Assembly: GCA_050084985.1 (NCBI GenBank)
Contig: JBITNC010000001.1
Coordinates: 41,540,001-41,604,000 of the forward strand
Source of the DNA: Nageia nagi
Taxonomy: Eukaryota; Pinophyta
Reading direction: 5' to 3'
Length of the DNA: 64,000 nucleotides
The position numbers and the translations under genes were made by a program. This document shows positions 50,820 to 62,602 of the stretch, piece by piece (position 1 is the stretch's first letter; each line of letters opens with the position of its first letter). The notes below the pieces were generated by a model. That model was not told the origin of the DNA. It ran no database searches and saw only the letters and a program-made list of their open reading frames with translations.

Positions 50820-50970
50820 GCTGTTATTTATTTATCTCCAAGGCCGGTGAATGTGATTTCGGTTTTGACCATGTTTGTCATTCCAATGGGCCTTTGTTTT
50901 CTAAGCACATGGGGAGCTGCTGGTCATCGAAGAAGCTTCTAACTTCAGTGTGATTTACCGTACGTAAATC
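50820..50970 (-). promoter_or_regulatory. putative core and proximal promoter of the ERF gene
   Basis: On the minus strand GATAAATAAATAAC at about 50823-50836 is a TATA-like element roughly 50 bases before the ATG, which would leave a very short leader. A W-box core (TTGACC, plus strand) lies at 50865-50870, and a near-palindrome TTTACCGTACGTAAA with an ACGT core at 50953-50967. These are sequence matches only. Confidence 0.35.
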
Positions 50971-51039
50971 TGAGTGCCGTGAGATGGTGCATCTCTAATC
51001 CACCTAACACATAGCGTCTTCAACCCTGTTAAACAACTG

Positions 51040-52060
51040 GTGACAATGTTTTGAAGGTTGAATGTATCAATTTTTCTTTTTTTCTTTTTTTTTAAAAGGA
51101 CAACATGATGGTCAAATGTTTGGGGTTTTTAAAGTTTGAATTATAAATCACATTAAAATATATAAAATTTATTTGTAGTTATAAAAATTTATATATTTAT
51201 GTTTGTATGTGAAAAAAAGAAAAATGAATTTTCCATTAAATAAAAATAGTAGATGATTCAAACATATATTGTAATATTTAAGAAATGTAATAATATTTTG
51301 AAATAGATTCTATTTGGAAGTATAATAGATAGAATGTTGCTATTCTAGAATATGTTCTATATTGTTAATCTAAGCTTAGTATAGAATAGCATAAAAAGTT
51401 AACAATATTTGAACAAGAAGTAGGAAAAAATAATTATATTTTATTATTCCTTTCGGAAAATAAAGATACGATAAATAAATCATCCAAACTACTTATGTAC
51501 CTCACATAAACTACTTCATCCCACAAATCTATTGTTGTTACATGCAAATATTGGTTAGAGATGATGTTTTATCTTCCCTCTAGTTACAAGAATATGTTAC
51601 CAACTATCATTACAAAGAATATGTATAGTTATGTTTAGTAAAATAGGAGTTACAATATCCAAAGTGGATGATAAATTACATATGAATACTTTAAGTACAT
51701 GAATTAAACTTTATATTCATCAACATTATCTTCTAGCAAAACTCTAAGCGATCACTTCAAGACCAAAAGAAAAGTAATTGCTAGAAGTAGATATTTGATC
51801 ATCTAATTAAATACCTCCAAAATCCCAATTATTAAATTCAATAAGTTCCATTTCATGAGTAGAATGATAATGGATGCTGAAATAGAGTTAAGATTACTTG
51901 CTCATGTACCTAGAAATAAGTGAAATGGCATATATAATGTCATCCATCCGATAAATCCATTCATCCCTAAATTATATACTTCCATTCTAAAAGGAGTCAT
52001 GCATTAATCCTAAATTATTTATCTAAAATTCATTCATCATAAAAATCTAGAACTTATTTC
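51040..52060. other. AT-rich sequence upstream of the ERF gene
   Basis: No gene. About 51525-51600 is the partner of the duplicated segment near 46190. The right part may be the decayed 3' end of copia relic B, but no LTR border or polypurine tract is clear. Confidence 0.4.
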
Positions 52061-54298
52061 TAAATATATTATCCATATAAATCAGGTTATCAATATAGAA
52101 AAAACGAGGAGAAGATCATTGCCTTCATTCTTATTGAAGAGGATAGGGTCACCTTTACTACCCTTGAAGTTATTTTATTAAAATTATCAATCAATTTAGG
52201 CATTCAAAGCCCTTGGTGCTTAGTTACAATTATATACTATCCTCTTCAACTTATACACATATTGCTCTATTCCTTTAACCTCAAATCCTTGAGTTTTTTA
52301 TATAAGTGATGTACACTCCATCTTATTTGAGATGCGATGGTAAACACTATCATAAAAACTTCTCATCTTATTACTGGTGTAAGAGTTTCCTTGTAATTAA
52401 TTTTATATCTTTGTTTGAAATCCCTTAGCAACAAGTCTATTCTTATATCTTTCAATGTTGTGATCACTATTGGATGAAATTATCTCAAGCTCGTATTACA
52501 TGTATCTACAAATATTAGTTTAGGCATCTTCAATTCAAGAGGACCTAAATTTAAAGCAAAAATTACTAACTCATATTTAACCTCTTTTTTTTTATCCCTT
52601 TAGATGTGTAACCATTCTAGAACCTTGAATACTTATTCTACATCCATGTCTATTTTTCATTAAGGATTTGAATGTGTTGAAAGTATATAAAGCTTCATAT
52701 TTATGTTTTAAAAAATAAAAACAACACTTTGATGAAAATGTAATGACCCTCCTTAGTAGATTAGTAGGCTATTCTTAGTGATGTGTGGTGGGATTATGTT
52801 AATGTGTGTAGGCTATTATGTTTTGATGTATGGTGTGCTTAAGGGGTGGCAATGTTATGAACCCATAACATATTATTTATGTTATATTAGTATTTATCCC
52901 ACATGTAATAGGGTTTTAAAGGTGAAGGGTCATAAAGGGCTATTTATATGAGCCTTCCCTATTGTAATAACCAAGCAAGGAATATAGTTTCATATTAAGG
53001 AGAGAACTTGTTCTCTAGGAGGTGCCCCCCTCGAAGTGGTGCAAGTGATTCAATTACTTTAACAAGTGGTATTTGTATTGGTTTGGCATATTTGAATAGT
53101 ATTTGCATACGGAATGGTTTATGTGTATAATTGGTTATTATGAAATAGTGGGTTCTTAACAAAAAAATATCAAAAAGTAATTAAATAAGTTGATTTACAT
53201 AAGCTTTTGGTTTGGATCTTTCAAGAAATATCATGAAAACTAATTGCAATGGGTATAAGGTCCTCCATGATTTATCTCTAGGAAGCCTCTGTATAGCATT
53301 CTTATCTTTAAGTCATACCTTACAAACATCTTTATTATCAACAACTTTAGTTAAACCAAAAACTAGTCTTGGGGAAGTCAATCACCTCAAACTTTGAAAA
53401 CTTGAGTGGCCATAGATTTAGCAAAAAAATACTAAATCTTATCCTCAATTTCAATATTTGAAAAGAAACCCTATTAAGGTTAAAAATTCAAAGGGAACAT
53501 ATGGTTTCTTGATATGGGTATTTTGGTGATTACTATGTTCTTATGGCATTTATCATATATGATGCATTATTTATCATATATAATATCCTTACAGTTTCTT
53601 TCACATATATTTTGTGGACTCAACAAATATTAATTAATATAAATTATATATTAAATAACATGAATGTACTTTTTACTACTTTTATATTCACATTCATAAG
53701 ATATTAAATAGCTACCTCCAAAGACCTATTATCCCCATGTTAGATCTTTTTCAATTATTTGATTTTTTCTTTCTTATTGTCCTTTTTCTAACATCATCAC
53801 TCTTTCAAACTCTTACATTAGGGAAAAAACCCTTTTCATGACACTTACTATAAGTATTTATTAGTCTCTCCTCATGATATAAGAGAAAAAGTAAAGTGAT
53901 CCAAGTCTAATATTGTCAAATATTTTCCATCAATAACATGGTTCATTTTGGTGTGAGTCTTCTTAATACCTTCTTGGTATCAATTTTATTTACTATCCTT
54001 TTCTAAGGTTATCTAGTGTTTTTATCACTTCCTTCACTCTAATACAATAGTAATTAACACTTTGAACCTATTACATCCTTAAGTTCTTGAATTCCCTCTT
54101 TTTGTGTTCTAACTACTTTTACGTAGTCATTTCTCTAAGTAAGCCTCTTATAAGGCATTCCAAGGATCTTGGATTGACTTGGAATTTATTATTCTTGGAA
54201 ACAAGCTCTTGTCTATATGTAATTTAATATTATATAATTATAAAGGTTTCTTATTCTTTTCCTCTTTTATTTACCTATCATTTTGCGAATAGTTTTCA
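52060..54298 (-). pseudogene. copia relic B, part 1 (RT, integrase, GAG-pre-integrase, end of gag)
   Basis: Minus-strand wording of the RT N-terminus is readable at about 52340-52470 (NRLVAKGFQTK, then NYKETLTPV in another frame). The integrase zinc region lies at about 53240-53340 (KDKNAIQRLPRDKSW wording after a Cys). The whole stretch parallels relic A at 31900-33477, including the gag part near 54165. A solo LTR (52739-53161) interrupts the integrase region, and a CACTA-like element (from 54299) interrupts gag. Heavily decayed. Confidence 0.68.
52739..53161 (+). mobile_element. 423-bp solo LTR inserted in copia relic B
   Basis: It opens TGTAATGACCCTCC and closes TTCTTAACA, the TG...CA ends of an LTR. 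It is flanked by GAAAA and AAAAA (four of five bases match). Relic A at about 32165 reads straight through the same place without the insert, which supports the borders. It contains a C-rich patch (GGTGCCCCCCTCG) not found elsewhere in the window. No internal coding sequence remains. Orientation is not certain. Confidence 0.7.
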
Positions 54299-55413
54299 CT
54301 ACAACATAAATCCCATTTAGCATCAGAGTAGGAATCATGCTAGTTAAACAACATATCATGATGCCATTAGCATAAGTAAGAATCAAACATTTATTTTATA
54401 TAATTTTTTCATTTTCTAACTTTATAGCTAACTGTATTATTAATGCTATTTCTAATACTAAAAGCATTTAAAAAATAACATTAGAAAACCCTAAAAATAA
54501 AAAAATATAGGATGCCACATAGATTATGCACATGAATCATGATCTAACCATTTATTTCATTATTTTATCAAGGTTTAGATTATTTATATTAAATCATGCA
54601 ATGCATATTTTGCTTACTACAAATACACATGGCTCACTATGCTCTTCAACATGTGTAAAACTCTTGAAGTTCAGCATCATCGATAATACCCTTCTAGAGG
54701 AAACCTTATTTATTCACTCATCAATCACATTGAACTTAAATTTTTCCATTTCATGTATAATTTTTTACAAGAAACTCTTGTCCATATGTATGTCAAATAT
54801 GGACATTTAGTGGATTCCCATGAAGTTCTCCATTGTATGACTGAATGATACATCTTCTCATGAAGTATGATAATTTCAGATTACCAAAGACATAGATTTC
54901 CTTGAAAGACATTAACATAGTTTTACCAAATATAAAAATAATACTATTATTCCAATGAAATTAATTCACTTTTCTCATCGTACTCAAAGCATGCACCAAA
55001 TTGGGGATTTGCCATAGGGTTTATACATAAATCAAAGTATCTTTCAAATTAGTTTTTCTTTCACAAAATGCAAAAAATAGAAGCACTATTCTAACCAACT
55101 CAATTCACCTTTCCTAAAATCCTCATAACAAAAACCAACAAGATTTATACATACATCAAATATGATTTTGTGAACTACAATAATTGTAGGATATGCACAA
55201 AATAATTAAATATACATTCTTGTTCGAAAATCTACATTTTAATGCAATACTTGATGCCCAATGATGTGTAAGTGATTCTATAATTGATACAAAATTTATT
55301 TTTTATGACTCCCACTCTGACATAATATGACATTATATTGATTCAATATGATGCTATATCACATTTTTTTATGATGCTAAAACTGATGCTATTGTTGATG
55401 TGTATGTTAGTGT
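54299..55413. mobile_element. possible small CACTA-like element in copia relic B
   Basis: It starts CACTACAACATAAA and the other end read inward starts CACTAACATACACATC. Both sides follow with AGCATCAG, so weak inverted ends with a repeated subterminal word are present. Relic A lacks this segment, so something of about 1.1-1.2 kb is inserted here. A clean three-base target duplication is not visible, and the right border could be up to about 80 bases farther out. Confidence 0.35.
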
Positions 55414-55494
55414 CAAACCTGGTAGTAGGATTTTGGGAAAAAACTAAAAATAACAAAGGATTATAATTATAACCTAACACTAAATTGTGTTTAT

Positions 55495-55700
55495 ATTTTA
55501 GTATTTTTAATCAACTAGTTCAATATAATCAACCTCCATAATAACCCAAAGGTATGTCTTATCAACAACATTCTTTTGTTAATGATTTAGTATTTATAAT
55601 CTTATCCATTCAACTTTGAAATGAAAATGATTTTTGGGCATGATACTTAATCAACAATAAATGAATTTTATCTCTAATAAACATAAAAAGCCTTTATCAA
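55495..55700 (-). pseudogene. copia relic B, part 2 (gag, upstream)
   Basis: Matches 45600-45790 of relic A (AACTAGTTCAATATAATCAAC, with small changes), continuing the gag region beyond the inserted small element. Confidence 0.6.
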
Positions 55701-56129
55701 TGATCCCTTATCTTTTTCTCCCAAAATAGCTTTGATCTTCATCTCTAACACAAAACCTCACTTTATCTCTCCATTAATTGCTATTTAGAAATATCTTCTC
55801 CCAATATTTAGATCCTCTTCTGATCATACTCCTCTACCTTTTCAATCTTTTGGTTTGCATAATGTAGCCTCACTAGACTAAAAAAGGGCTTTAAGTGGAA
55901 ACAATTTGATATAGTTTTTAACTGCCTCAATTTTGTGTTTAAGTGGCAATTTTGTGGGATGATTTTTACCCATACCTAAAAACAATTTTAGGGTAGGGAA
56001 AAACTACTCCTTAGTGAAAATAATAAAAAATAAAAAAGGTGTTCTGAGGGAACTTAAGCATGTTCTTGGAATGTTTTCATCATTTTGAGTTTTTTATTCT
56101 GAGGTGGTGGAGGAGAGAGGAGCATTTGT
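55701..56129. other. sequence between copia relic B and the LARD element
   Basis: Probably the decayed leader of relic B. No primer site or LTR border is recognisable and no gene is seen. Confidence 0.35.
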
Positions 56130-56730
56130 TGTTCTTAGAAAACTTAGGAGGATAAAAATAAAATTATTACTAAAAATTGAAAGTAAAAACTATGCAAGGT
56201 TAGAAATTATACCATAAAGAGTGAGAAACCACAAAATGGAGAGAGATAAGAATTTGTTAAGGGGGAAAATAAAGAAAAAATCCCCTACATTGAAAGGATG
56301 GCAAAAGGAAAAAGAAGAATATAAAAGATATATAAAGAGCTCATTACAATGATTTAGGAGAATTCCTAGATGAAGAAAAGAGAAGAGAGCACCTGCATAA
56401 ATAGAGGTGGAGAGAGGGGGTTGCAAAGTAACTTTTAGATTCTAAACTTGCCACCTTGAAATAGGAAAGGTGGGAGTTATAAAATAACACCCATTCTAGG
56501 ATTTAAAAATTAATGTAACTCTCATTCTATAATCATATCAAATGAGGAATAAAATGAATTATTTTCACATATTTGTGAGAATAATCACAAGTCCATAAGA
56601 GGTAAAAAAAGGTGTAGGGATTCCTTTGGAATATACCTTACACCCAAAAATGAAGATAAAAAATTATCCTATAACCTAATGTGAGAATAATATCACTAAA
56701 CTAACCAAGTAAAGGTTATAAATTCTAACA
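56130..56730 (-). repeat. 3' LTR of the LARD element
   Basis: Ends on the plus strand AAATTCTAACA, the inverse of the TGTTAGAA start of its partner. Shares GAATTATTTTCACATATTTG and GGTGTAGGGATTCC with the other copy. Confidence 0.85.
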
Positions 56731-56742
56731 TCCCCCTTTAAG
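56731..56742 (-). other. polypurine tract of the LARD element
   Basis: The minus strand reads CTTAAAGGGGGA directly before the TGTTAGAATT that opens the 3' LTR. Confidence 0.75.
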
Positions 56743-59341
56743 CTTTACTTGGGGATTTACAAAGATACAACAATATGATGCTAAAAAACATCTCCCTTGA
56801 AGAAGCACTTGAGGTCTTGAAGAAGAAGGGGTCACCACCATGAAGAGATAATAAGTCCATATAAATAATCTATGATGTTATATATAAGGATCATTTGAGC
56901 TCTATCATAAGCAAAAGAAAAGGACCAAGAATAGACTACCAATGCAATAAAGGCCATGCAGATTGTTGATCAAATAAGAGCTTCAAAAATAAAGGAAGGT
57001 GCATAAAAAAGAAGAGCTCCACTATACTGAAGACTCCAAATAGCCTTCCAAAATAAGGCTCATAGGCCACAATAAAATCCACCAAGAGCAATATAAGCTC
57101 AAAATAAGAAGGTGTGGTCATAAGAAATCCAACAATCCATTCTTCAAAAAAGTGGTCTCTTGCTAGCCTCCATACATCATGGAAAAATGGAACCTTGAAA
57201 AACACAAACATCTCAAGGTGCCCCATTAGATATTAATAATAATAATTAAATTACCTCAAATTTTTATAAAAAGAAGTAAGCATCATAATTATAGCATATA
57301 AAATGCACATTAAAAGTGCAACATTAACATAATTAGATAAATTACACCAAAAAATAAGCATATATTAATCTTTTAAAGAGATGTGGAAAATAAATTCATT
57401 ATATATTATCCATTATGGTTCAAAATGGCATTAAAAAAATAATAAGTTACCTTTAAGGTAAATAATCAAATGCCAAAAACATAAAGAAGGAACCATAAAT
57501 TGATTGAAATTACTTTATTAACCATGCCACAATAATTTAGGGGAAGTGAATTCAAAGGTGTATGAATAGTCATTATGGCCAATTAGACCATTCATACACT
57601 ATTAAGCACAAATCCAAAAAATAAGTGTTTCTATGTTGCCTAAGACATAAAACACTTAAATTAAATGAATATTATCATCAAAAAATAATTTAGATTTAAG
57701 CTCTCATCAAATAAATGGATTAAAGGATTATGATAAGATATTCTCCTTAACAAAATTAATTATCGTTTAAGCACAAGATTAAAATCATATTAAAAAATAA
57801 ATTCTTAAAAAGTTAATAATGATCTTCAAAAAAAAGTGATAATATAAATAAATAAATAGCATAAAAAGTATGCCAAATATCATTTTTTCTATATAAAAGC
57901 ACTAAACCTTATTGAATAAGTTTTAAGAAACCCTAATATGGTTTAAAATAAAAGCAAAAGAAAAAGTGAAGCAAAAACATAAGAACATGGTAGTGATGGC
58001 AATATGGAGGGGCTACAAAGGTAAAAAAGGGGTTTGAGAGCTTTGAGTTGCAAGAGAATAGGAGGGGGGCCTAGATTCTATGCTGGAAGAGAAGCAATTC
58101 TTTATTAGGGTTCATTTTAGCCACAAATATTTGTTAATAAATAAATTTTAAGGATCCTCAAGATTGAAAATGGCTATTTTCAAGAGTTATAAAAAGGTCC
58201 AATTCGCAAAAATTTTCCAAATGTTGTAAATTTTCTAAATCAAATCACCAATATTTTAATTTTCTTTCAAAAATAGCCATTATTTTTCATTTTTTTTTTA
58301 AATTGATATTTTCAAAACATTTTTGAGCTAGATTTGCCATAAATTTTCTAAGGGAGTTTTGTAGAGGGGCTCTTAAAATGAACCTTGGTCTTTATCAAGA
58401 GATTCCACATCATGCAACACATGCAACATTCAACTAGGGGGAATATGCAAGGGAGCATCAAGGTGAAGTCAACTCATTTTGGTGAGAGGCACAAAAAAAT
58501 AGGAGCCAAGCAACTAGAGAGGTTCCAAACTAGGTCATGTATAAAGGAAAAGGAAGGGATGTTCCAAGGATAGCATTAGGGGGGAGGATAGATGAGGCCT
58601 TTTTCCATTAGAAAGGATGCACAATGTACTAGTTTACAAAGAGAAATGTAAAAAAGGTAGTAAGGGGGAAAAAAGAGTTCCTCATGAACATGAGAAGCCG
58701 TGAGTGAGACCTAGAGTGTTGTAAATATGAAAGGGTTTTGTAGCAAAGGCTTAAAGGTATAGGGATTTCAATGAGTAACATACAAAGGGGTGGCTAAGCA
58801 CCTGAGGGGCCAAGTGGTTGATGATAGGTCTTAGGCCTAAAAAAATTAAAAAAAGGTCATCAAAGCATAATAAGAAGGGTGCCCATGTTTAGGCTATAGA
58901 GAAAAAACTTGTGGTGCGTAACATTGATGAACAACTAGGGGGTAAAGAAGAGGTGGCACTACCATACAGGAAGGGATAACATGGAAGAGATATAAATATT
59001 GATATGGCATGTGAGAAAGACCCATTCTAGGGTTTTACAAAATAATAAAAGAAATGAATTTTTACTTCTTAACAAAATAATATTAAGGTAAATTTTTATT
59101 ACTAAATCAAGTTTTTTTTTCAATTAAATAAGTATATTTCAACAAAAAATAATTGCACATAATGAGAAAAAATTGAGCTCCTTTTTTGTTTAAAAAAAAA
59201 TTGCAAGAAATCTCAACAATAAAATGTGTAAAAAAATGTTAGAGATAAATAAAAAGTCTCTCCAAAAATAAATGCTCCTCAAAAGATGTGGCTAAAAAAT
59301 TGCAATAAAATTACTCAAATCAAGATTAGTAATAATGTCAT
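56743..59341 (-). other. internal region of the LARD element, no recognised protein
   Basis: The only longer frame on the element strand (56936-57226, 96 codons, rich in Phe and Leu) has no domain I know. Purine-rich wording with GGGG runs marks 57960-58080 and 58550-59030 on the plus strand. Large non-coding interiors are the defining trait of LARD elements. Confidence 0.6.
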
Positions 59342-59354
59342 GGCTCTAGTACCA
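59342..59354 (-). other. primer binding site of the LARD element
   Basis: The minus strand reads TGGTACTAGAGCC, two bases different from the usual TGGTATCAGAGCC for initiator methionine tRNA, and touches the LTR border exactly. Confidence 0.8.
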
Positions 59355-59956
59355 TGTTAGAAATTTTAGGAGGATAAAATAAAATTATTAATAAAACTTG
59401 AGAGTGAAAAATATGCAAGGTTAGAAATTATACTATCAAGAGTGAGCAACCAAAAAATGGAGAGAGACAAGAATTTGTTAAGGGGGGTAAATAAAGAAAA
59501 GACCCATACATTGCAAGAATGGAAAAAGGCCAAAGAAGAATACAAAAGAGCTATAAAGAGCTCATTATAATGATTTAGGAGAATTCCTAGATAAAGGAAA
59601 GAGAAGAGATAACCTTAATAAATAGAGGTAAAGAGAAGGAGTTGCAAAGTAACTCCCATATTCTAAACTTGGAACCTTGCAATAGGAAAGGTTGGAGTTA
59701 TAAAATAACACATATATTAGATGAAGGAGTTACGAATTATGTAACTCCCATTATAGAATCATCTCAAATAAAGAATAAAATGAATTATTCTCACATATTT
59801 GTGAGAATAATCACAAGCCTATAAGAGGAAAAAAAAGGTGTAGGGATTCCAGTGGAATATACCTTACACCAAAAAATGAGGATAAAAAATAATCCTCTAA
59901 TCTTATGTGAGAATAATCTCACTAAACAAACCAAGTAAAGGTTACAAATTCTAATA
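59355..59956 (-). repeat. 5' LTR of the LARD element
   Basis: Opens TGTTAGAAATTTTAGG beside the primer binding site and closes TTCTAATA (last CA changed to TA). About 600 bases alignable with 56130-56730. Confidence 0.85.
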
Positions 59957-60089
59957 GTTGTATTGGTGAGATAAGAGAGGAGAGGGGAGACCATATGAGA
60001 GGATACATAGTAAGACCATAGGTGATGAGGTGAGATGAGAGGAGACATGTTGAGAGAATGTGAAATTAGGTATTTTAGTTCATGATATT

Positions 60090-60235
60090 GTAGTATTATT
60101 TTATAGTTTGTAATCTTGTATTCTTCTATATTTTGTAGATATGATTGTGCTTTGTATTTTTATGTATTCTTTTATAAAACCTATGAATCTTGCAATCATT
60201 TTAGACCATAAAACTATATTTGTATCATGCACTCA
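60090..60235 (-). pseudogene. PPR repeat fragment
   Basis: The sequence carries the same 120-base PPR wording as 60958-61340 (TATTCTTCTATATTTTG, then CAATCATTTTAGACCATAAA). It is cut off by the E-motif duplicates that follow, so it is a remnant of another tandem copy. Confidence 0.55.
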
Positions 60236-61380
60236 CCCATTTTAGGGTTTATGGGTATATTTTAGTAGTGATAATCAATATTCCTCAATATATTTGTATG
60301 AACTAAAAAATTTCATTTTATAAGCACCAAGTATACATGCCTACACCCAATTCAGGGTTTATGGGTATTTTGGTTGTGAAGTTCAAAGCTTTCTCAATAT
60401 AGCCTGCACAAACTATAACATTCAATTTACATGAACCAAGTACACATGTGTACACCAATTTAAGGTTTATGGGTATTTTGGTATTGAAGTTGAAAGCTCC
60501 CTCAAGATAGCATACATAACTAAGAAGGTCAACAATGCATGCATAATGATTAATTCTATGATAGCAAGACATGCACAAAATGAAAGTGCAGAGAATTTTA
60601 AGCAGATAAAATTGTTAGGTGTAAAATTGGCTACATGATGAAACAATATACTTTAAGTTAGAAAAACCATGCTCGTAATACTTAATAATTGTTCAACCTA
60701 TAAATTTAAATGCTATGTTATCTTACCTCCACTATAAAGGTTGGATTTATTTCCTCTAGATAAACTATTCAAATCAAAATGAATTAGATAATTCATGGCT
60801 AACTACATTTATAAGCTCTCAGTAGATATATCATAGTTATGCTTCAACATATTTCATAATGTTATCACACAACCGACATGGATTATTCAATAGGTCAAAG
60901 AGTTTAAGGGAATATTTGTTGCAGCCATGAATTTCATATCCTTTGATCATTGCATTTTATGAAAATATGTTTGCATCATGCATATTATCAAATAATTCCC
61001 ATGGCTTTTGTATTCTTCCATATTTTGCATACATGTCTATTGTCCTTTTCTAGAAAACTCATTTTGTATGTATCATACAAACATTGCAGACCATGAAACT
61101 ATTTGGATCATGCATCTTGTAAAATAATTCATAGGCATTATGTATTCTTCCATATTTTGGATACATGTATATGGGCCTTTTCTAGAAAATCCATTTTTGT
61201 ATCCTACAATCATTGCATACCATGAAAATATTTACATCATACATATTGTCAAATAATTCTTGAGCCTTGTGTATTTGTCCATATTTTCCATACAAGTATA
61301 TGAGCCTTTTTCATTAAATCCCTTTTGTGCATACCCTACAATCATTATAGTCCATGAGGCTATTATGGTGTATCACACTT
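60235..61380 (-). pseudogene. PLS-type pentatricopeptide repeat (PPR) pseudogene, copy 1
   Basis: On the minus strand from 61350 downward three PPR units follow each other. IYLYGKYGQIHKAQELFDNM, IYMYPKYGRIHNAYELFYKM and IDMYAKYGRIQKPWELFDNM match the DMYAKCG-I-A-ELFDKM pattern. Then NAMIKGYEIHGCNK gives the next repeat start. After a diverged stretch, 60318-60578 reads HYACIVDLL and GAFNFNTKIPIN, the repeat and E-motif region (HYACMVDLLGRAG, MPIKP) before the C-terminus. The E-motif piece is itself repeated about three times at 100-base spacing (60235-60520). PPR proteins bind organelle RNA. Stops and shifts occur throughout, so this is a pseudogene. Confidence 0.8.
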
Positions 61381-61489
61381 GCAACTATACCATATGAAAT
61401 GAAATATTTTTTTCCTATATACATATGTAGAGATGAAGCAAAATACTTTATACGATGTCTAATAGGTGATTCTCAAAATAGCCTACATA

Positions 61490-62602
61490 AGACATAACAT
61501 TCAATTTACAAGCACCAAGTACATACATGCACACACCCAATTCAAGGTTTATGGGTATTTTGGTAGTGAAGTTCAAAGCTCCCTCAAAATGAGATGAGAA
61601 GCCAAGTAGGTCAACCATTCATGTATAATGATTAATCCTACAATTGTAGGATATGCACAAAATGAATTATTATATATATTTTTAAGAATATGTAATTATT
61701 AAGTGTAAAATTGGGTACATGAGGAAACACTATACTTAAAGATAGTATCAAAAATCAATCCAAAAGTGGTAAGTTACAAAAAACATGCTTGTAATACTTA
61801 TCAATTGTTCAAACTAGAAATTTAAATGCTATGTTGTCTTACCTCCATAATAATATATAAAGGTTGGATGTCTTTCCCCTTGGATAACCTATTCAAAACA
61901 TAATGCATTAGATAATTTAGGGCTAGCTATATTTATAATCTCTCAATAAATGTATCACCGTTATGCTTCAACATTGTTCATAATGTTAACAAACAACCAA
62001 CCTAGATGATTTAAAAATATGATATGAAAATATCCAATTCCACCATATGATAAGAAATTAAGGACTTTTAAGTAGATACATGATGTAAGGATTGGGAATT
62101 GTTTGATGTAAATATAGTTTCTACAATATTTAATTTTGTTAATACCCATGATCATCACAATCCATGAAAGTGTGTTTGCATTATTTTATGTATATCCTAT
62201 TATAATTACAATCCATAAAATTATATTTGAATGAATGTCTCTAAATGCAAGATGCATTTGTAGTCAATCTAATTTTGATTTACTAGATTTGAAAGATGTA
62301 ACTTACTTCAGAGATATTCATTATACCACATGGCTATAAATACTTTAATAGCATGAGTGACACTTATTACATTATTCTAAGATTCATCATTACACAATTA
62401 TACTCATATTCTTGAGCCTTGTCTATTCTTCCATATTTTTCATACATGTATATGGACCTTTTTCAAGAAACCCATTTTTTGTGTATATTAAAATCATTGA
62501 AAATCTTGAAACTATTATGATACAATCTAGGAAATAAAGAAACCCTCAACATGTTCCATTATTCAACCTAGAAATTTAAATGCTATGTTACCTTATCTCC
62601 TA
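61490..62602 (-). pseudogene. PPR pseudogene, copy 2
   Basis: The layout repeats copy 1 about 1.1 kb farther on. One PPR repeat is readable at 62400-62510 (KNGFLEKG wording on the minus strand). A diverged middle section follows, and the E region at 61520-61640 reads MVDLLG, GALNFTTKIPINLELGV and VLGACKLN. Anchor phrases such as AAATTTAAATGCTATGTT occur at 60702, 61820 and 62571. Similarity to a third copy begins at the right end and is interrupted at 62602. Confidence 0.72.

Larger units (their letters stand above)
56130..59956 (-). mobile_element. non-autonomous LTR retrotransposon (LARD type)
   Basis: Two LTRs of about 600 bases (56130-56730 and 59355-59956) in direct orientation enclose 2.6 kb with no gag or pol. 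A polypurine tract and a primer binding site place the element on the minus strand. TTTGT before the element and GTTGT after it match at four of five bases, a likely target duplication. It must borrow proteins from an autonomous copia, judging from its methionine-tRNA primer site. It lies at the edge of copia relic B. Confidence 0.85.

Noticed and set aside
56936-57226. 96-codon Phe-rich frame as a LARD-encoded protein
   Set aside because: No domain, no gag or pol wording, and composition explains it; kept only as a note in the internal region.
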